Notes under the pieces: generated by a model | Databases searched by the model: none | Seen by the model: only the letters and a program-made list of their open reading frames with translations | What the model was told of the DNA's origin: nothing | From: Bacteroidales bacterium UBA1215 | GTDB taxonomy: Bacteria; Bacteroidota; Bacteroidia; Bacteroidales; WCHB1-69 | Length of the DNA: 54,000 bases | Assembly (NCBI GenBank): GCA_002309475.1 | Contig: DBXJ01000022.1 | Location: 1 to 54,000, forward strand | Direction of reading: 5' to 3' | Translations under genes and position numbers: made by a program | Part shown: in pieces, positions 41,416 to 49,992 of the stretch | How positions within the stretch are numbered: position 1 is the first letter of the stretch | Layout: every line of letters begins with the position of its first letter

Positions 41416-42529
41416 AAAAAGCAGGATTGTTGATAAAAGATGTGTCAGTTAGAGTAAGCAAAAATGCTTTCAACTGACTTTTTTCTTTTGGAGTCAACAA
41501 AATTCCGCCATCGTTTAAATGATGCATCAAAGGATGTACGTATGGTGAATAATGTAAACCTTCGCTATAAAAATCTATTACTTCGTCTAAGGTTTTGTAG
41601 CGACCATCGTGCATGTAGGGTGCTGTCAATTCAATGTTTCTTAAGGAAGGTGCCCTATAAGCACCTTTGTCTGATTCTTTTCCTGTTACGGCATATCTAT
41701 CTCGATTGTCGGTGAAAATACTGTCTAAACCATTGTTGTAGTATTGGTTGGTAGTCATCAGCAAATTGCCTTCACTTCCATGACAATGGAAGCAATCGGC
41801 ACCTTCTTCTGTGCAAAATAGTACATATCCAGCTAATTCATCGTCAGTTAGCTGTATCTCGCCTCTAATATATTGGTCAAAACGAGAATTAGAAGAAATC
41901 AAAGTGCGGATAAATTGAGCAATGGCTTTTTCCACCCTTTCGGCAGTGATATCATCTGTTCCAAAAGCCGCTTTGAATAGTGGTGGATACATATCAATAG
42001 TTTTCAAGGTGGCGATACATCGATCCATAGAGGAATTCATTTCATGTTCTGCTTCAATACCCATTCTGACAATGTCTTCCAAATTGCAATAAAGAGGGTT
42101 GGGATTTGTATTGTAAATCATGCCGTTCCAAAAATAACCATTATTGTTGAAAATCAAATTACACAATGGCATCATGGCATGCGGTGTAGGTTTCCCGTCG
42201 ATGCCGAATGTTTTTCCGTCAATGTATTTCGGATGATTGAGGCCGCATTCAAAAGCGTTGGCTTGTATATGGCAAGATGCACAACACATCATTGAATCAG
42301 GATTGTTGCCGGCATATCCGCGAAGTCTGCTATCGTAGAATAAATATCTACCCAACTTCACACCTTCTATGGTAAGCGGGTTGTCATCAGGTTGATTGAG
42401 CAAAGTCGGAAAATAGCGAGGTATCTCCAACTGATAGGGTGTGGCACAAAATTTTTCTTCAGGCTTTGGCGGTCTGCAAGAATATAAATTCAAAAAAATA
42501 ATAGATAGCAGAAAAATTGTGCGTTTCAT
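41393..42529 (-). CDS. Di-haem cytochrome c peroxidase / MauG-family lipoprotein
   Basis: 378 residues. Lipoprotein signal MKRTIFLLSIIFLNLYSC (Cys 18). Two CxxCH haem c sites: C83-A-S-C86-H87 and C246-F-H-C249-H250. Other family features are LGRYLFYDSRLRG, PHAMMPLCNL, RYAVTGKESDKGAYRAPSLRNIELTAPYMHDGRYKTLDEVIDFY (with the distal Met ligand). It would reduce hydrogen peroxide in the periplasm, or oxidise a protein substrate as MauG does. Haem c maturation genes are not in the window. Its ATG overlaps the stop of the PAS gene (TAATG). Confidence 0.9.
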   Translation of the reverse strand: MKRTIFLLSIIFLNLYSCRPPKPEEKFCATPYQLEIPRYFPTLLNQPDDNPLTIEGVKLGRYLFYDSRLRGYAGNNPDSMMCCASCHIQANAFECGLNHPKYIDGKTFGIDGKPTPHAMMPLCNLIFNNNGYFWNGMIYNTNPNPLYCNLEDIVRMGIEAEHEMNSSMDRCIATLKTIDMYPPLFKAAFGTDDITAERVEKAIAQFIRTLISSNSRFDQYIRGEIQLTDDELAGYVLFCTEEGADCFHCHGSEGNLLMTTNQYYNNGLDSIFTDNRDRYAVTGKESDKGAYRAPSLRNIELTAPYMHDGRYKTLDEVIDFYSEGLHYSPYVHPLMHHLNDGGILLTPKEKSQLKAFLLTLTDTSFINNPAFSKPHNLP

Positions 42530-42849
42530 TATCTGATATGGTGTGGCATGTCAAAAGGAATTACAAAAGAATATTCTATCAAACCACCGATTTCACCATT
42601 GTCATCTTTCCATGGAGTTTGATAGATGATTTTCTTTAAGCCGTTTTTTTCAATCGTGTAGGCGTTGCTACCTCCTTGAAGTAAGGCATGAATTTTTTCT
42701 ATAGATTTTTCTGAATGGCAAGGAAACAAACTTTGTCCAATCTTGTTGCCAAAAGTCGCTATTGATTTGTCATTCATGTAAATAATTATGCCATCTTTAT
42801 TACAAATGGTGATGGAACCTTCTTGATGTTTAAAATAATCTGGTATCAT
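42529..42849 (-). CDS. Small stand-alone PAS-like protein
   Basis: 106 residues with the PAS layout: EGSITICNKDGIIIYMNDKSIATFGNKIGQSLFPCH, then a helix and the beta strands KNGLKKIIYQTPWKDDNGEIGGLIEYSFVIPF. There is no output domain. PAS folds bind haem, flavin or small molecules; here the gene is translationally coupled (TAATG) to the di-haem peroxidase, so a redox- or haem-sensing role is conceivable but unproven. Its 5' end overlaps the T9SS gene by 20 bases. Confidence 0.7.
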   Translation of the reverse strand: MIPDYFKHQEGSITICNKDGIIIYMNDKSIATFGNKIGQSLFPCHSEKSIEKIHALLQGGSNAYTIEKNGLKKIIYQTPWKDDNGEIGGLIEYSFVIPFDMPHHIR

Positions 42850-45800
42850 GATTGTTATTTTTTATAGTCATTTTCTTAGTGATTTGTTGCCCATTGAAGA
42901 GCATTGTATAAAAATATATGCCGGCAGATAAGTTTTCAATATTTAAGAATATGCAATTTTTTCCGGCGATTGCCTCTTGTGATGTTTGATAAAGAATTTG
43001 TCCTGTAATATTGGTAATGGTGAAAACAACTGTTCCGCTTTCAGGAACATTGTAGTCAACTTTCGTTTGCGAATAGGCCGGATTGGGAATATTTTGACTT
43101 AATGAAAGTATAGGACAATTGTCTTCGTCAATGTCCAAGTCGGTGCATTTGGTCAAAGATAGTGTGTCATTGTCAGGATTAGCATCTATCGTGTTGATAA
43201 AGGCGGTGATAGTAAAATATGCGTTGTTGGGAATTTTGAAACTTTTGGGTACTTCAAAGTCTAAATAAGAGTTGGAGGCAATGTCATTTAAAGTTTCTGT
43301 CCAATGGGTAATGGTACTATTTTCCGTTTTTGTAACTACATGCAATACTATACCTTGTGCATTTTCATAAGGATGACGGTTGAGAACTCTTACTTTTGCT
43401 TTTATATTTTCGCCAACATTGTGGCATGCATTGTCGTTTAACGGGTATAGGATATCTGTAACAGCCACATCGTTTTGGTCAACACATTCTGATATAACAT
43501 CCGAATAATTAAATGATGGATTACAAGATTGACTTGCAATTACCTCTACTGAATATATCTCATCATTGGGGACAAGGTATGGTTTTGCAAAAGTATAAAT
43601 TAAACTATCGTCAGCGGTGATGGTAGAGTAGATGCTATCGAAAAAACAATCAATTTTTTTACCTGTAATGTCATATAAATTTAATGTAAGAATGGTGCTA
43701 TCCATATTGATGTTTCCATTGTTTTTGACGGAGACAGTCTGGTTTACATGAGTACCTATCACAATACAATCTGTAAAAAGATGGCTATTTGTAATTTGAG
43801 AAATAGTTACATCCATAGCCGGATGAATGATGAGAGTATCGTATAATATGTCATTAGCACTTATTTGATCTACGGGTGTCATTATTTTGGCATAAATGTA
43901 GTAGGTGCCCGGATAAAAGTCAAAATTACTGTCTATTACTACTATGTAGTCGTTTAGACCTAAAACAGTTCCACTTCTTAAAGGAATGGTATAATTTTTT
44001 GTAGTGGCTCCGCTGATATCTACTTGCAGAGATGTTGGATAATCGGCAAAATTAATATTTTGTGCAGTCAGGCTGCTTAATATCAAATTCAGTTTTTGTT
44101 CTGTAAAATGGCAAGAGGATATATCAGGGAAAGGAATGGGGTTTATGGCTAAATCTTGGTCAGCGTTCAATTTTATTCTGTCTATATATTGTTCGCCATC
44201 GAATTGTGGCAATGACATTCGCATAGATTCAAATAATAGAATCACACAAGAATGATTGACAAAATTGTCTAAATGGCAAGTATATTGTGTCCATCCCATG
44301 TCTTTGCCATTGTTTTTCTTGATGGAAAATAAAGTAGTGAAGGTTTGTCCGCCATCTAAAGTTAAACGAACATCGGTATAATCTAAAGGAGAAGTGTTGG
44401 ATGAGGTGTCATGCCAATACCAAAAATCTAATGTCGGATTTGAAGTTTTATTTAAATTTAATTGGCAAGAATATAATTGTGTGAATGAACCTCTTGAACC
44501 ATCAAATTTTATCATGGCGTTACCGGTAAGCGGCCTTACCTTGTCAAACCTATTAGAATCGTTGATAGTTACCCACCCATCAGTAGTGCCTTTGTTGTCC
44601 ATATATTTAAAAAAAGACGACATGCCATTGGAAAAATCTATGTCAATAGGAAGTTCCATTTTCCCTGATATATAACTATGGTATATGGTGTCGTCAAAAT
44701 CATACAAATCTTGGTTGTCTTGCAGCCAAATTTTCATACTATAAGCACCGGCACGATGATTGGGCAATAAGTTTGTAATTTCAATAGTATCCATTTCGCC
44801 GGATTTCAAGGTGCCGAGACGGAGGGTTTTAGTTGCAACGAAATGGATAGGAGAACTTACTTCCAAATTGAAAGTTACATTGTTGGAATCAAAATGGTAG
44901 ATATTGTCGCCCATATTGACTAAGCAAGCCTTTACAGATGTATATTGAGGTGTGCATAAGTTAGATGCTTCGGTGATAGGTTCTAATATTTTTACAATAC
45001 CAATATCAGTGCCGTGGTAGGCGGCAAATTGTGAGCAGATAGTTAGCTGAATGTCAGGACGATAATTTGTAATATTGCCGGACGATAGGGGAAAACTAAC
45101 ATCACTATAATTATATGCAGCACTATTGTTGGGAGTGGAGTGATGATAAAATTTATAGTTATAACCATAATTTTCGCCATGTCGATTTTCCCAAAAAATC
45201 ATTAGATTTTTATCGGCAGGTAAGAAAAATGCTGAGTCTAAAGTAATCTCACACCAGCCATTGTTCCAAGCGATATCTCCTGACCATACTTGTTGTATAG
45301 AATTATTGTTGATAGGGTTGATATAGTCTTTTGTAACTACCGAATCATCAGTTGCCATCATGTAGCATGCTTGATTGTGAGATATGTGTGAGTTGGTATC
45401 AGTATATCGCCAAGCTATTTTTGTTATCAATCCTCCTTTGGAATAGGTTTGGAGTTCGCGGGAGAGATAAATTTGCCGGCTCCAATTATAATTATGTGAT
45501 AAATTGCAAGGAGAATAGTAATTGGAATGATTACCTATCAAATTGATAGTATCCATGTCTGTTCCGGGCATCAAAAATGTGGAGTCTGTCAATGTGATAC
45601 TACTATCCGAATGATGTATGGTAATGCTATAGGTGACAGTTGCTCCGTAATAATATTGAGGAGACGAAACCTTCCAAATATTGTAGTTGTCATAGACCAT
45701 GGTAAGGGTATCGTAAATGCTGGTGTCACCAATATCGGCTTTGAAAGCCATTTCAGGCATGCAAACTAATGAATCGTTGCCATGGTATTGTACATAAACC

Positions 45801-45922
45801 TCAAAAGATAAAGCATGAATGGTGTCTTTAACAATAGGAGCGGTAAATGTGATTAAAGCTGATTGAGCCATTGTTGTTAACATGGATAAAGAAAGTAATA
45901 ATGTCAACACCTTTTTCATCAC
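42830..45922 (-). CDS. Large T9SS type A surface protein
   Basis: 1030 residues. Signal peptide KKVLTLLLSLSMLTTMAQ. Beta-sandwich architecture throughout. The middle contains a MAM/adhesion-like jelly-roll segment (LDFWYWHDTSSNTSPLDYTDVRLTLDGG..., W..YTCHLDNF), and stretches around 300-420 and 670-960 resemble CARDB-type domains (VSVKNNGNINMDSTILTLNLYD, ENIKAKVRVLNRHPYENAQG). The final 75 residues are a Por-sorting domain (SLSQNIPNPAYSQTKVDYNVPE, VFTITNITGQILYQ, LSAGIYFYTM). Surface-exposed; ligand unknown. Its tandem ATGs at 45922 and 45919 are both possible starts. Confidence 0.8.
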   Translation of the reverse strand: MMKKVLTLLLSLSMLTTMAQSALITFTAPIVKDTIHALSFEVYVQYHGNDSLVCMPEMAFKADIGDTSIYDTLTMVYDNYNIWKVSSPQYYYGATVTYSITIHHSDSSITLTDSTFLMPGTDMDTINLIGNHSNYYSPCNLSHNYNWSRQIYLSRELQTYSKGGLITKIAWRYTDTNSHISHNQACYMMATDDSVVTKDYINPINNNSIQQVWSGDIAWNNGWCEITLDSAFFLPADKNLMIFWENRHGENYGYNYKFYHHSTPNNSAAYNYSDVSFPLSSGNITNYRPDIQLTICSQFAAYHGTDIGIVKILEPITEASNLCTPQYTSVKACLVNMGDNIYHFDSNNVTFNLEVSSPIHFVATKTLRLGTLKSGEMDTIEITNLLPNHRAGAYSMKIWLQDNQDLYDFDDTIYHSYISGKMELPIDIDFSNGMSSFFKYMDNKGTTDGWVTINDSNRFDKVRPLTGNAMIKFDGSRGSFTQLYSCQLNLNKTSNPTLDFWYWHDTSSNTSPLDYTDVRLTLDGGQTFTTLFSIKKNNGKDMGWTQYTCHLDNFVNHSCVILLFESMRMSLPQFDGEQYIDRIKLNADQDLAINPIPFPDISSCHFTEQKLNLILSSLTAQNINFADYPTSLQVDISGATTKNYTIPLRSGTVLGLNDYIVVIDSNFDFYPGTYYIYAKIMTPVDQISANDILYDTLIIHPAMDVTISQITNSHLFTDCIVIGTHVNQTVSVKNNGNINMDSTILTLNLYDITGKKIDCFFDSIYSTITADDSLIYTFAKPYLVPNDEIYSVEVIASQSCNPSFNYSDVISECVDQNDVAVTDILYPLNDNACHNVGENIKAKVRVLNRHPYENAQGIVLHVVTKTENSTITHWTETLNDIASNSYLDFEVPKSFKIPNNAYFTITAFINTIDANPDNDTLSLTKCTDLDIDEDNCPILSLSQNIPNPAYSQTKVDYNVPESGTVVFTITNITGQILYQTSQEAIAGKNCIFLNIENLSAGIYFYTMLFNGQQITKKMTIKNNNHDTRLF

Positions 45923-45968
45923 GTTTGTTTTAATGGTTCAATAATCAGTTATTTTGACAAACAATTTT

Positions 45969-46655
45969 TTATATTATAATTTTATCTTTTTCCTTTTCTT
46001 TGAGTTGTTGATACGATTCTTTGTTAAAAGCATATTTCATGTCATGACTTGGTGAAGGAATTTCTATTAGAATATTGGCGGATAGTATCTTTTTGGCAAA
46101 ATATTCTTGATTGAAGTGTGTGTCAAGAATGCATTCATATACATTTTGCAATTCACTCATAGAAAATTCTTCATTTAACAAATGAAATACAATTGGCTCA
46201 AAGTGAATTCTTTCTCTTAACTTTTGCAGTGCTATTGTCAGCATTTCTTTGTGGTCAAAGGCAAGAGGCGGCAGTTCGTCAATAGAAAACCAACGAGCAT
46301 CATTTGCATCATCATCGGCGATTACCTTGTAATCGTCAGAACGGATAAAAGCCATGAAAGCAATGGTAACAACACGTTCTCGTGGATCTCTGTTTACAGA
46401 ACCAAAGCAATGAAATTGTTGCATATAGATGTTTTCCAAGTGGGTTTCTTCCTTTAATTCTCTTTTGGCACATTCTTCTATCGATTCGTCAATATCCATA
46501 AATCCACCCGGAAATGCCCACCAACCTTTGTAAGGATTATTTCCACGTTTTATCAGCAAAACTTGCAATTGTTTGTTTTTATAACAAAATAAAACACAAT
46601 CGGTAGTAACTGCCGGATGCGGATATTTATATTGATACAGTTGTTGTTTGTTCAT
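45969..46655 (-). CDS. NUDIX hydrolase with C-terminal winged-helix-like domain (NrtR-like)
   Basis: 228 residues from the ATG at 46655 (MNKQQLYQYKYPHPAVTTDCV); an ATG 9 bases upstream is equally possible. The NUDIX box is GGFMDIDESIEECAKREL followed by KEETHL; the usual Gly after EET is His, the catalytic Glu residues are kept. The C-terminal 80 residues (NEEFSMSELQNVYECILDTHFNQEYFAKKIL) fit the winged-helix part of NrtR, a NAD-metabolism repressor sensing ADP-ribose. It could be a pure hydrolase. It overlaps the upstream membrane-protein gene by 29 bases. Confidence 0.82.
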   Translation of the reverse strand: MNKQQLYQYKYPHPAVTTDCVLFCYKNKQLQVLLIKRGNNPYKGWWAFPGGFMDIDESIEECAKRELKEETHLENIYMQQFHCFGSVNRDPRERVVTIAFMAFIRSDDYKVIADDDANDARWFSIDELPPLAFDHKEMLTIALQKLRERIHFEPIVFHLLNEEFSMSELQNVYECILDTHFNQEYFAKKILSANILIEIPSPSHDMKYAFNKESYQQLKEKEKDKIII

Positions 46656-47292
46656 CTTTGTCATTCAATTTTTTAAACATACCACCTTTGGTTAGCCATG
46701 CAAAACTAAATGCCAACAGCATAATAAATTCGTTGATAATAGTCCAATATCCTTCAAAAAAGTCGATCAATGCTGTAATGAGTTGCCAGATTTCAAACAA
46801 GACAATAATGCCTGCGCAAACATAGTAAATGGTATTACGAGTTTTCTTTTCTTTTGTCATTTCTCCGTTTGTCTTGGTAAATGCAAAACATATCATAAAT
46901 GCAAAATCGGTAAATAAAATAGCAGCACTTATGTTATGGACGATAGCACTAATGTTTACAGGAATATTGAAAATACCTACCAATTCGCCTGCTCCCGGAC
47001 ATTCGCAAGGAAATGCAACTATCATGATTGAAGCGATAGCAGCTACTATTGTCGAAATTCTGTCCAATAAATCGTAACCTTTGTAACTTAAAAAATATAT
47101 AAAGATAGTGAATAGCAAGCCGATTAAAAACATTTTGCTATTGGCATAGTAGGTGGCACTAATGGAATACCACCAATGTTCTGCGTTGGTATTTAAACCG
47201 AATAAACCAAACCCGAGACATAAAGGTGCCAACAAGGCACATAAAATTCCTAAAGCTTTTCTCTGATGATTTAATAAGATTTTATCGTTCAT
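46627..47292 (-). CDS. Seven-helix membrane protein of unknown function
   Basis: 221 residues from the ATG at 47292 (MNDKILLNHQRKALGILCAL), 20 bases after the upstream stop; an ATG at 47331 would overlap that gene. Six or seven hydrophobic segments with HWWYSISATYYANSKMFLIGLLF, YKGYDLLDR and a Cys/Pro turn VAFPCECPG. This arrangement occurs in a family of uncharacterised DUF998-like membrane proteins. Function unknown. The 3' end overlaps the NUDIX gene. Confidence 0.6.
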   Translation of the reverse strand: MNDKILLNHQRKALGILCALLAPLCLGFGLFGLNTNAEHWWYSISATYYANSKMFLIGLLFTIFIYFLSYKGYDLLDRISTIVAAIASIMIVAFPCECPGAGELVGIFNIPVNISAIVHNISAAILFTDFAFMICFAFTKTNGEMTKEKKTRNTIYYVCAGIIVLFEIWQLITALIDFFEGYWTIINEFIMLLAFSFAWLTKGGMFKKLNDKDEQTTTVSI

Positions 47293-47312
47293 GGTTCGTT
47301 TTATAAGGTGTT

Positions 47313-47699
47313 TTATTTCAATATTTTCCAAAAAGAATTAGGTAAGGCTACGTTTCCTAAATTAACACAATCGGCAAAAAGCGGTGCGATTTCCGCATCT
47401 TGAAATCCGGCAATGCCACAGCCGATGCGAGTGACTAAAAAATCAAATTCTTGATGTTGTTGTGCGAATGCAATAAATTCGTCCACATAGGGTTTGATAG
47501 TTTCTACGCCGCCTTGCATAGTGGGTATGGCATAACACTGACCTTGCAGGCCGACACCTTGTCCCCATATTGCACCAAATTGCTCCACTGCAATTCTGGC
47601 AGCTCCGCCACCATGGCTGCCGGAAAGGTTACTGCCAAAAACAAATATTTCATTGGCATTTAAATGACTGATTCTTTCAGGTGTAATTCTATTTTTCAT
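47313..47699 (-). CDS. A1S_2505-type macro-like protein
   Basis: 128 residues. Conserved opening NEIFVFGSNLSGSHGGGAARIA, then GQGVGLQGQCYAIPTMQ and FLVTRIGCGIAGFQDAEIAPLF. The GSNLxGxHGGGAA and GCGIAG pieces parallel the ADP-ribose loops of macrodomains. NCBI names similar sequences A1S_2505 family phage non-structural proteins; that label is from memory. Two genes on is the NUDIX protein, and both families handle ADP-ribose-type ligands, which may be the link. Activity not established. Confidence 0.7.
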   Translation of the reverse strand: MKNRITPERISHLNANEIFVFGSNLSGSHGGGAARIAVEQFGAIWGQGVGLQGQCYAIPTMQGGVETIKPYVDEFIAFAQQHQEFDFLVTRIGCGIAGFQDAEIAPLFADCVNLGNVALPNSFWKILK

Positions 47700-47720
47700 T
47701 TTCTTGAGTTTTTTTTATTT

Positions 47721-47756
47721 TGCCACGTTCAAGTTACAAATGCAAATTTATTCAAC
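47721..47756. repeat. Dispersed repeat B, copy 1
   Basis: TGCCACGTTCAAGTTACAAA... ending TTCAAC, matching 53867-53901 at 31 of 36 aligned positions. Both copies lie just upstream of a minus-strand gene start. Confidence 0.5.
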
Positions 47757-47775
47757 AATAATTTCTAAACGAGTA

Positions 47776-48219
47776 TTATAGTAGTTCATATTTTATTATT
47801 TCCTCTCGACTTTTTTCAGAATCTTTATTTTTATTATAAATAGGATTTTCAAGACCTCTGCTTTTAATATTATAATTATTTTGGTGAGGAATTCTATTTT
47901 GCAGTTCTATACACAGATGTTCTTTTAATTTATCAGATATATCTATACACCATAATGTGTCATTATATCTTCCTAAACAAAAATATATATCAATACGAAA
48001 TGACAATGAGTCATTATTTTTCAAAAATTGTGCAAGATTGTCCAATTGAGTTCCCTGTACAAAATGATATCCTGTCAAATAAAACGATGGTATATTTACA
48101 ACAATAATGTCTCCTTTTCTTAATGATACATTGCTATTGGGATAACCAAAGTACACATATTGTGAAAATAACACATAAGTGCTTGAAATCAATATACAAA
48201 TTAGTAATAACTTTTTCAT
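47776..48219 (-). CDS. Secreted protein with OmpA-C-like trace
   Basis: 147 residues. Signal peptide MKKLLLICILISSTYVLFSQ. NIPSFYLTGYHFVQG, then LDNLAQFLKNNDSLSFRIDIYFCLGR, then SDKLKEHLCIELQNRIP, then EEIIKYELL follow the order of the OmpA peptidoglycan-binding domain (helix, beta strand, LSxxRA helix, RRIEF end), but the key Asp and Arg ligands are largely lost. This match is weak. Its ATG overlaps a short broken frame upstream (TAATG), as immunity genes overlap toxins. Confidence 0.5.
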   Translation of the reverse strand: MKKLLLICILISSTYVLFSQYVYFGYPNSNVSLRKGDIIVVNIPSFYLTGYHFVQGTQLDNLAQFLKNNDSLSFRIDIYFCLGRYNDTLWCIDISDKLKEHLCIELQNRIPHQNNYNIKSRGLENPIYNKNKDSEKSREEIIKYELL

Positions 48220-48221
48220 TA

Positions 48222-48379
48222 TTCTTCCTTTGATTTGTTTGGTTTGTTATCGAATTCTTGAGCCATCACTGCAATTTCTTGACAATATCACCTCCCTTGA
48301 GTGTTATAAAAATAGGATTTTTGTCTATTTTTAATCTGTCCGATTTTTTGTGAGGACTACAATACATCATTTGTCGCAT
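48222..48379 (-). pseudogene. Short frameshifted coding remnant upstream of the OmpA-like gene
   Basis: From an ATG at 48379 the frame reads MRQMMYCSPHKKSDRLKIDK... to GGDIVKKLQ and stops at 48266. One frame over, the sequence continues QEIAVMAQEFDNKPNKSKEE and stops at 48219-48221, overlapping the next ATG. A single missing base near 48280 would join them into about 52 residues. A box TATTTTTG lies at 48389-48396. It looks like the tail of a larger, decayed gene. Confidence 0.4.
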
Positions 48380-48388
48380 TTAGGTTTG

Positions 48389-48396
48389 CAAAAATA
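48389..48396 (-). promoter_or_regulatory. -7 promoter-like box (TATTTTTG)
   Basis: Minus-strand TATTTTTG 10 bases ahead of the remnant's ATG. It could drive the OmpA-like gene with a long leader. Confidence 0.35.
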
Positions 48397-48556
48397 CATA
48401 TAATTTTTGTATTAAAAAACTTACATGTCATTTTTTTACCTAAATAAAATTTATTTTTATGATAATCAATAATATAAATTGCTTATTTTGCAAAAGTAAT
48501 TATAAAAAACATTCAATTCGGCAAAAAAAAGTGAATAAAAGATTGTTGAAAAAAGA

Positions 48557-49987
48557 ATGCTAAAAGAGTGGCAATTGTCTAAATTTTGTGGTAAACTTGC
48601 AAATTATTTCAAAGGCATGCAAGATAATAGAGAAAAATTTGAACATTTTAGGCAGCGTTATCCTATTTTTACCTACGATAGTTATCAATACAAACAGGTG
48701 GGGCAAGATATCTATTTGCAATTTCGTTTTTTGGTTGGAGATGATATTGTGTTTGAACCGCAATCTATTATCAAATATCATCCCGATTTTGCTAATTTCT
48801 TTGCTCATCATTCATTATCGGATTTGGATACTTTGTTCTTTCATATCGGCATGATAGAATTGATTAGTTATTGGAAATCGGTTTGTTCGCCGAAAATACT
48901 TATAAAAGCCAATTCCTTGCCGAAAGCATCTATTGATTTTTGGAAGAAGTTATATTTCAATGGCTTAGGTGAGTTTTTCTTTGTCAATAATATTCATACT
49001 ACAATAGATCATTTTGTGGAAATAGAGGCAGAAGATAGAGAAGTGCCTTTGATAGATGTGGATTTATACGACAAAACGATTGTGCCGATAGGAGGAGGAA
49101 AGGATTCTGTAGTCACTTTGGAGGCTTTACGCAATAAAAAAGATGTTATGCCAATGATTATCAATCCGCGTGGGGCAACAGTTGATTGTGCCAAAACAGC
49201 AGGCTTTGACAACAATTTTATGGAAATTAAACGTACTATTTGTCCGAATCTGTTGACATTGAATGCACAAGGATATTTAAACGGGCATACGCCGTTTTCT
49301 GCTATGTTGGCATTTTATACTATGTTGCTGGCATGTTTGAGCGGCAGAAAAAACGTGGCTTTGTCCAATGAAAATTCCGCTAATGAAGCCACCGTGATTG
49401 GTTCTGATGTAAATCATCAATATTCTAAATCTCTGGAATTTGAAAGCGATTTTAGAAATTATATTGCTAAATATATCAACGATAAGTTGAATTATTATAG
49501 CTTTTTACGTCCTTTGACGGAATTGCAGATTGCTTATTTGTTTGCTAAAAATCCGTCTTATTTTCCTTCATTTAAAAGTTGTAATGTCGGTAGCAAGACA
49601 AATGTTTGGTGTGGAAATTGTGCAAAATGTTTGTTTACTTTCACTATTTTATCGCCCTTTATTGATATTTCAACTTTGAAGACAATTTATGGAAGCGATT
49701 TGTTTGAAAATGAGTCTCTCTTGGAAACGCTAAAGGAATTGTGCGGCATGAAACCAACCAAACCTTTTGAATGTGTTGGAACGATTAGTGAAGTATGTTT
49801 GTCGTTGGTTAACAGCATGAAAAAATATGATGTATTGCCGTTTTTGTTAGCATTTTTTGAAAAAACACAACAATATCAGCAATATAAGAATATTTCCTTG
49901 CAGCAGGAATTGCAAAAATGGAATGAAGAAAATTTTTTACAAGCAGATGAAAAACAACTGCTTAAAGAATTGTTGAATATAAAATAA
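48557..49987 (+). CDS. PP-loop ATPase protein, possible MurL-type muramoyl-peptide epimerase
   Basis: 476 residues. The ATP pyrophosphatase P-loop is IVPIGGGKDSVVTLEAL (GGGKDS at 179-184), as in enzymes that adenylate a substrate. A Cys group C342, C352, C355, C358 (WCGNCAKCLF) suggests a metal site. Length and the position of the motif fit MurL, which inverts L-Glu to D-Glu on UDP-MurNAc-L-Ala-L-Glu with ATP, an alternative to glutamate racemase in some bacteria. I am not sure of this; a nucleotide- or tRNA-modifying PP-loop enzyme is the alternative. rfbD follows 5 bases later. Confidence 0.6.
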   Translation: MLKEWQLSKFCGKLANYFKGMQDNREKFEHFRQRYPIFTYDSYQYKQVGQDIYLQFRFLVGDDIVFEPQSIIKYHPDFANFFAHHSLSDLDTLFFHIGMIELISYWKSVCSPKILIKANSLPKASIDFWKKLYFNGLGEFFFVNNIHTTIDHFVEIEAEDREVPLIDVDLYDKTIVPIGGGKDSVVTLEALRNKKDVMPMIINPRGATVDCAKTAGFDNNFMEIKRTICPNLLTLNAQGYLNGHTPFSAMLAFYTMLLACLSGRKNVALSNENSANEATVIGSDVNHQYSKSLEFESDFRNYIAKYINDKLNYYSFLRPLTELQIAYLFAKNPSYFPSFKSCNVGSKTNVWCGNCAKCLFTFTILSPFIDISTLKTIYGSDLFENESLLETLKELCGMKPTKPFECVGTISEVCLSLVNSMKKYDVLPFLLAFFEKTQQYQQYKNISLQQELQKWNEENFLQADEKQLLKELLNIK

Positions 49988-49992
49988 AAAAG

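Larger units (their letters stand above)
48220..48556. other. Intergenic region between divergent genes
   Basis: Left part holds the frameshifted remnant (48222-48379). The right part (48400-48556) is very AT-rich, with TTATTTTGC at 48483-48491 as a possible plus-strand promoter about 65 bases before the PP-loop gene. No RNA gene is seen. Confidence 0.45.
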
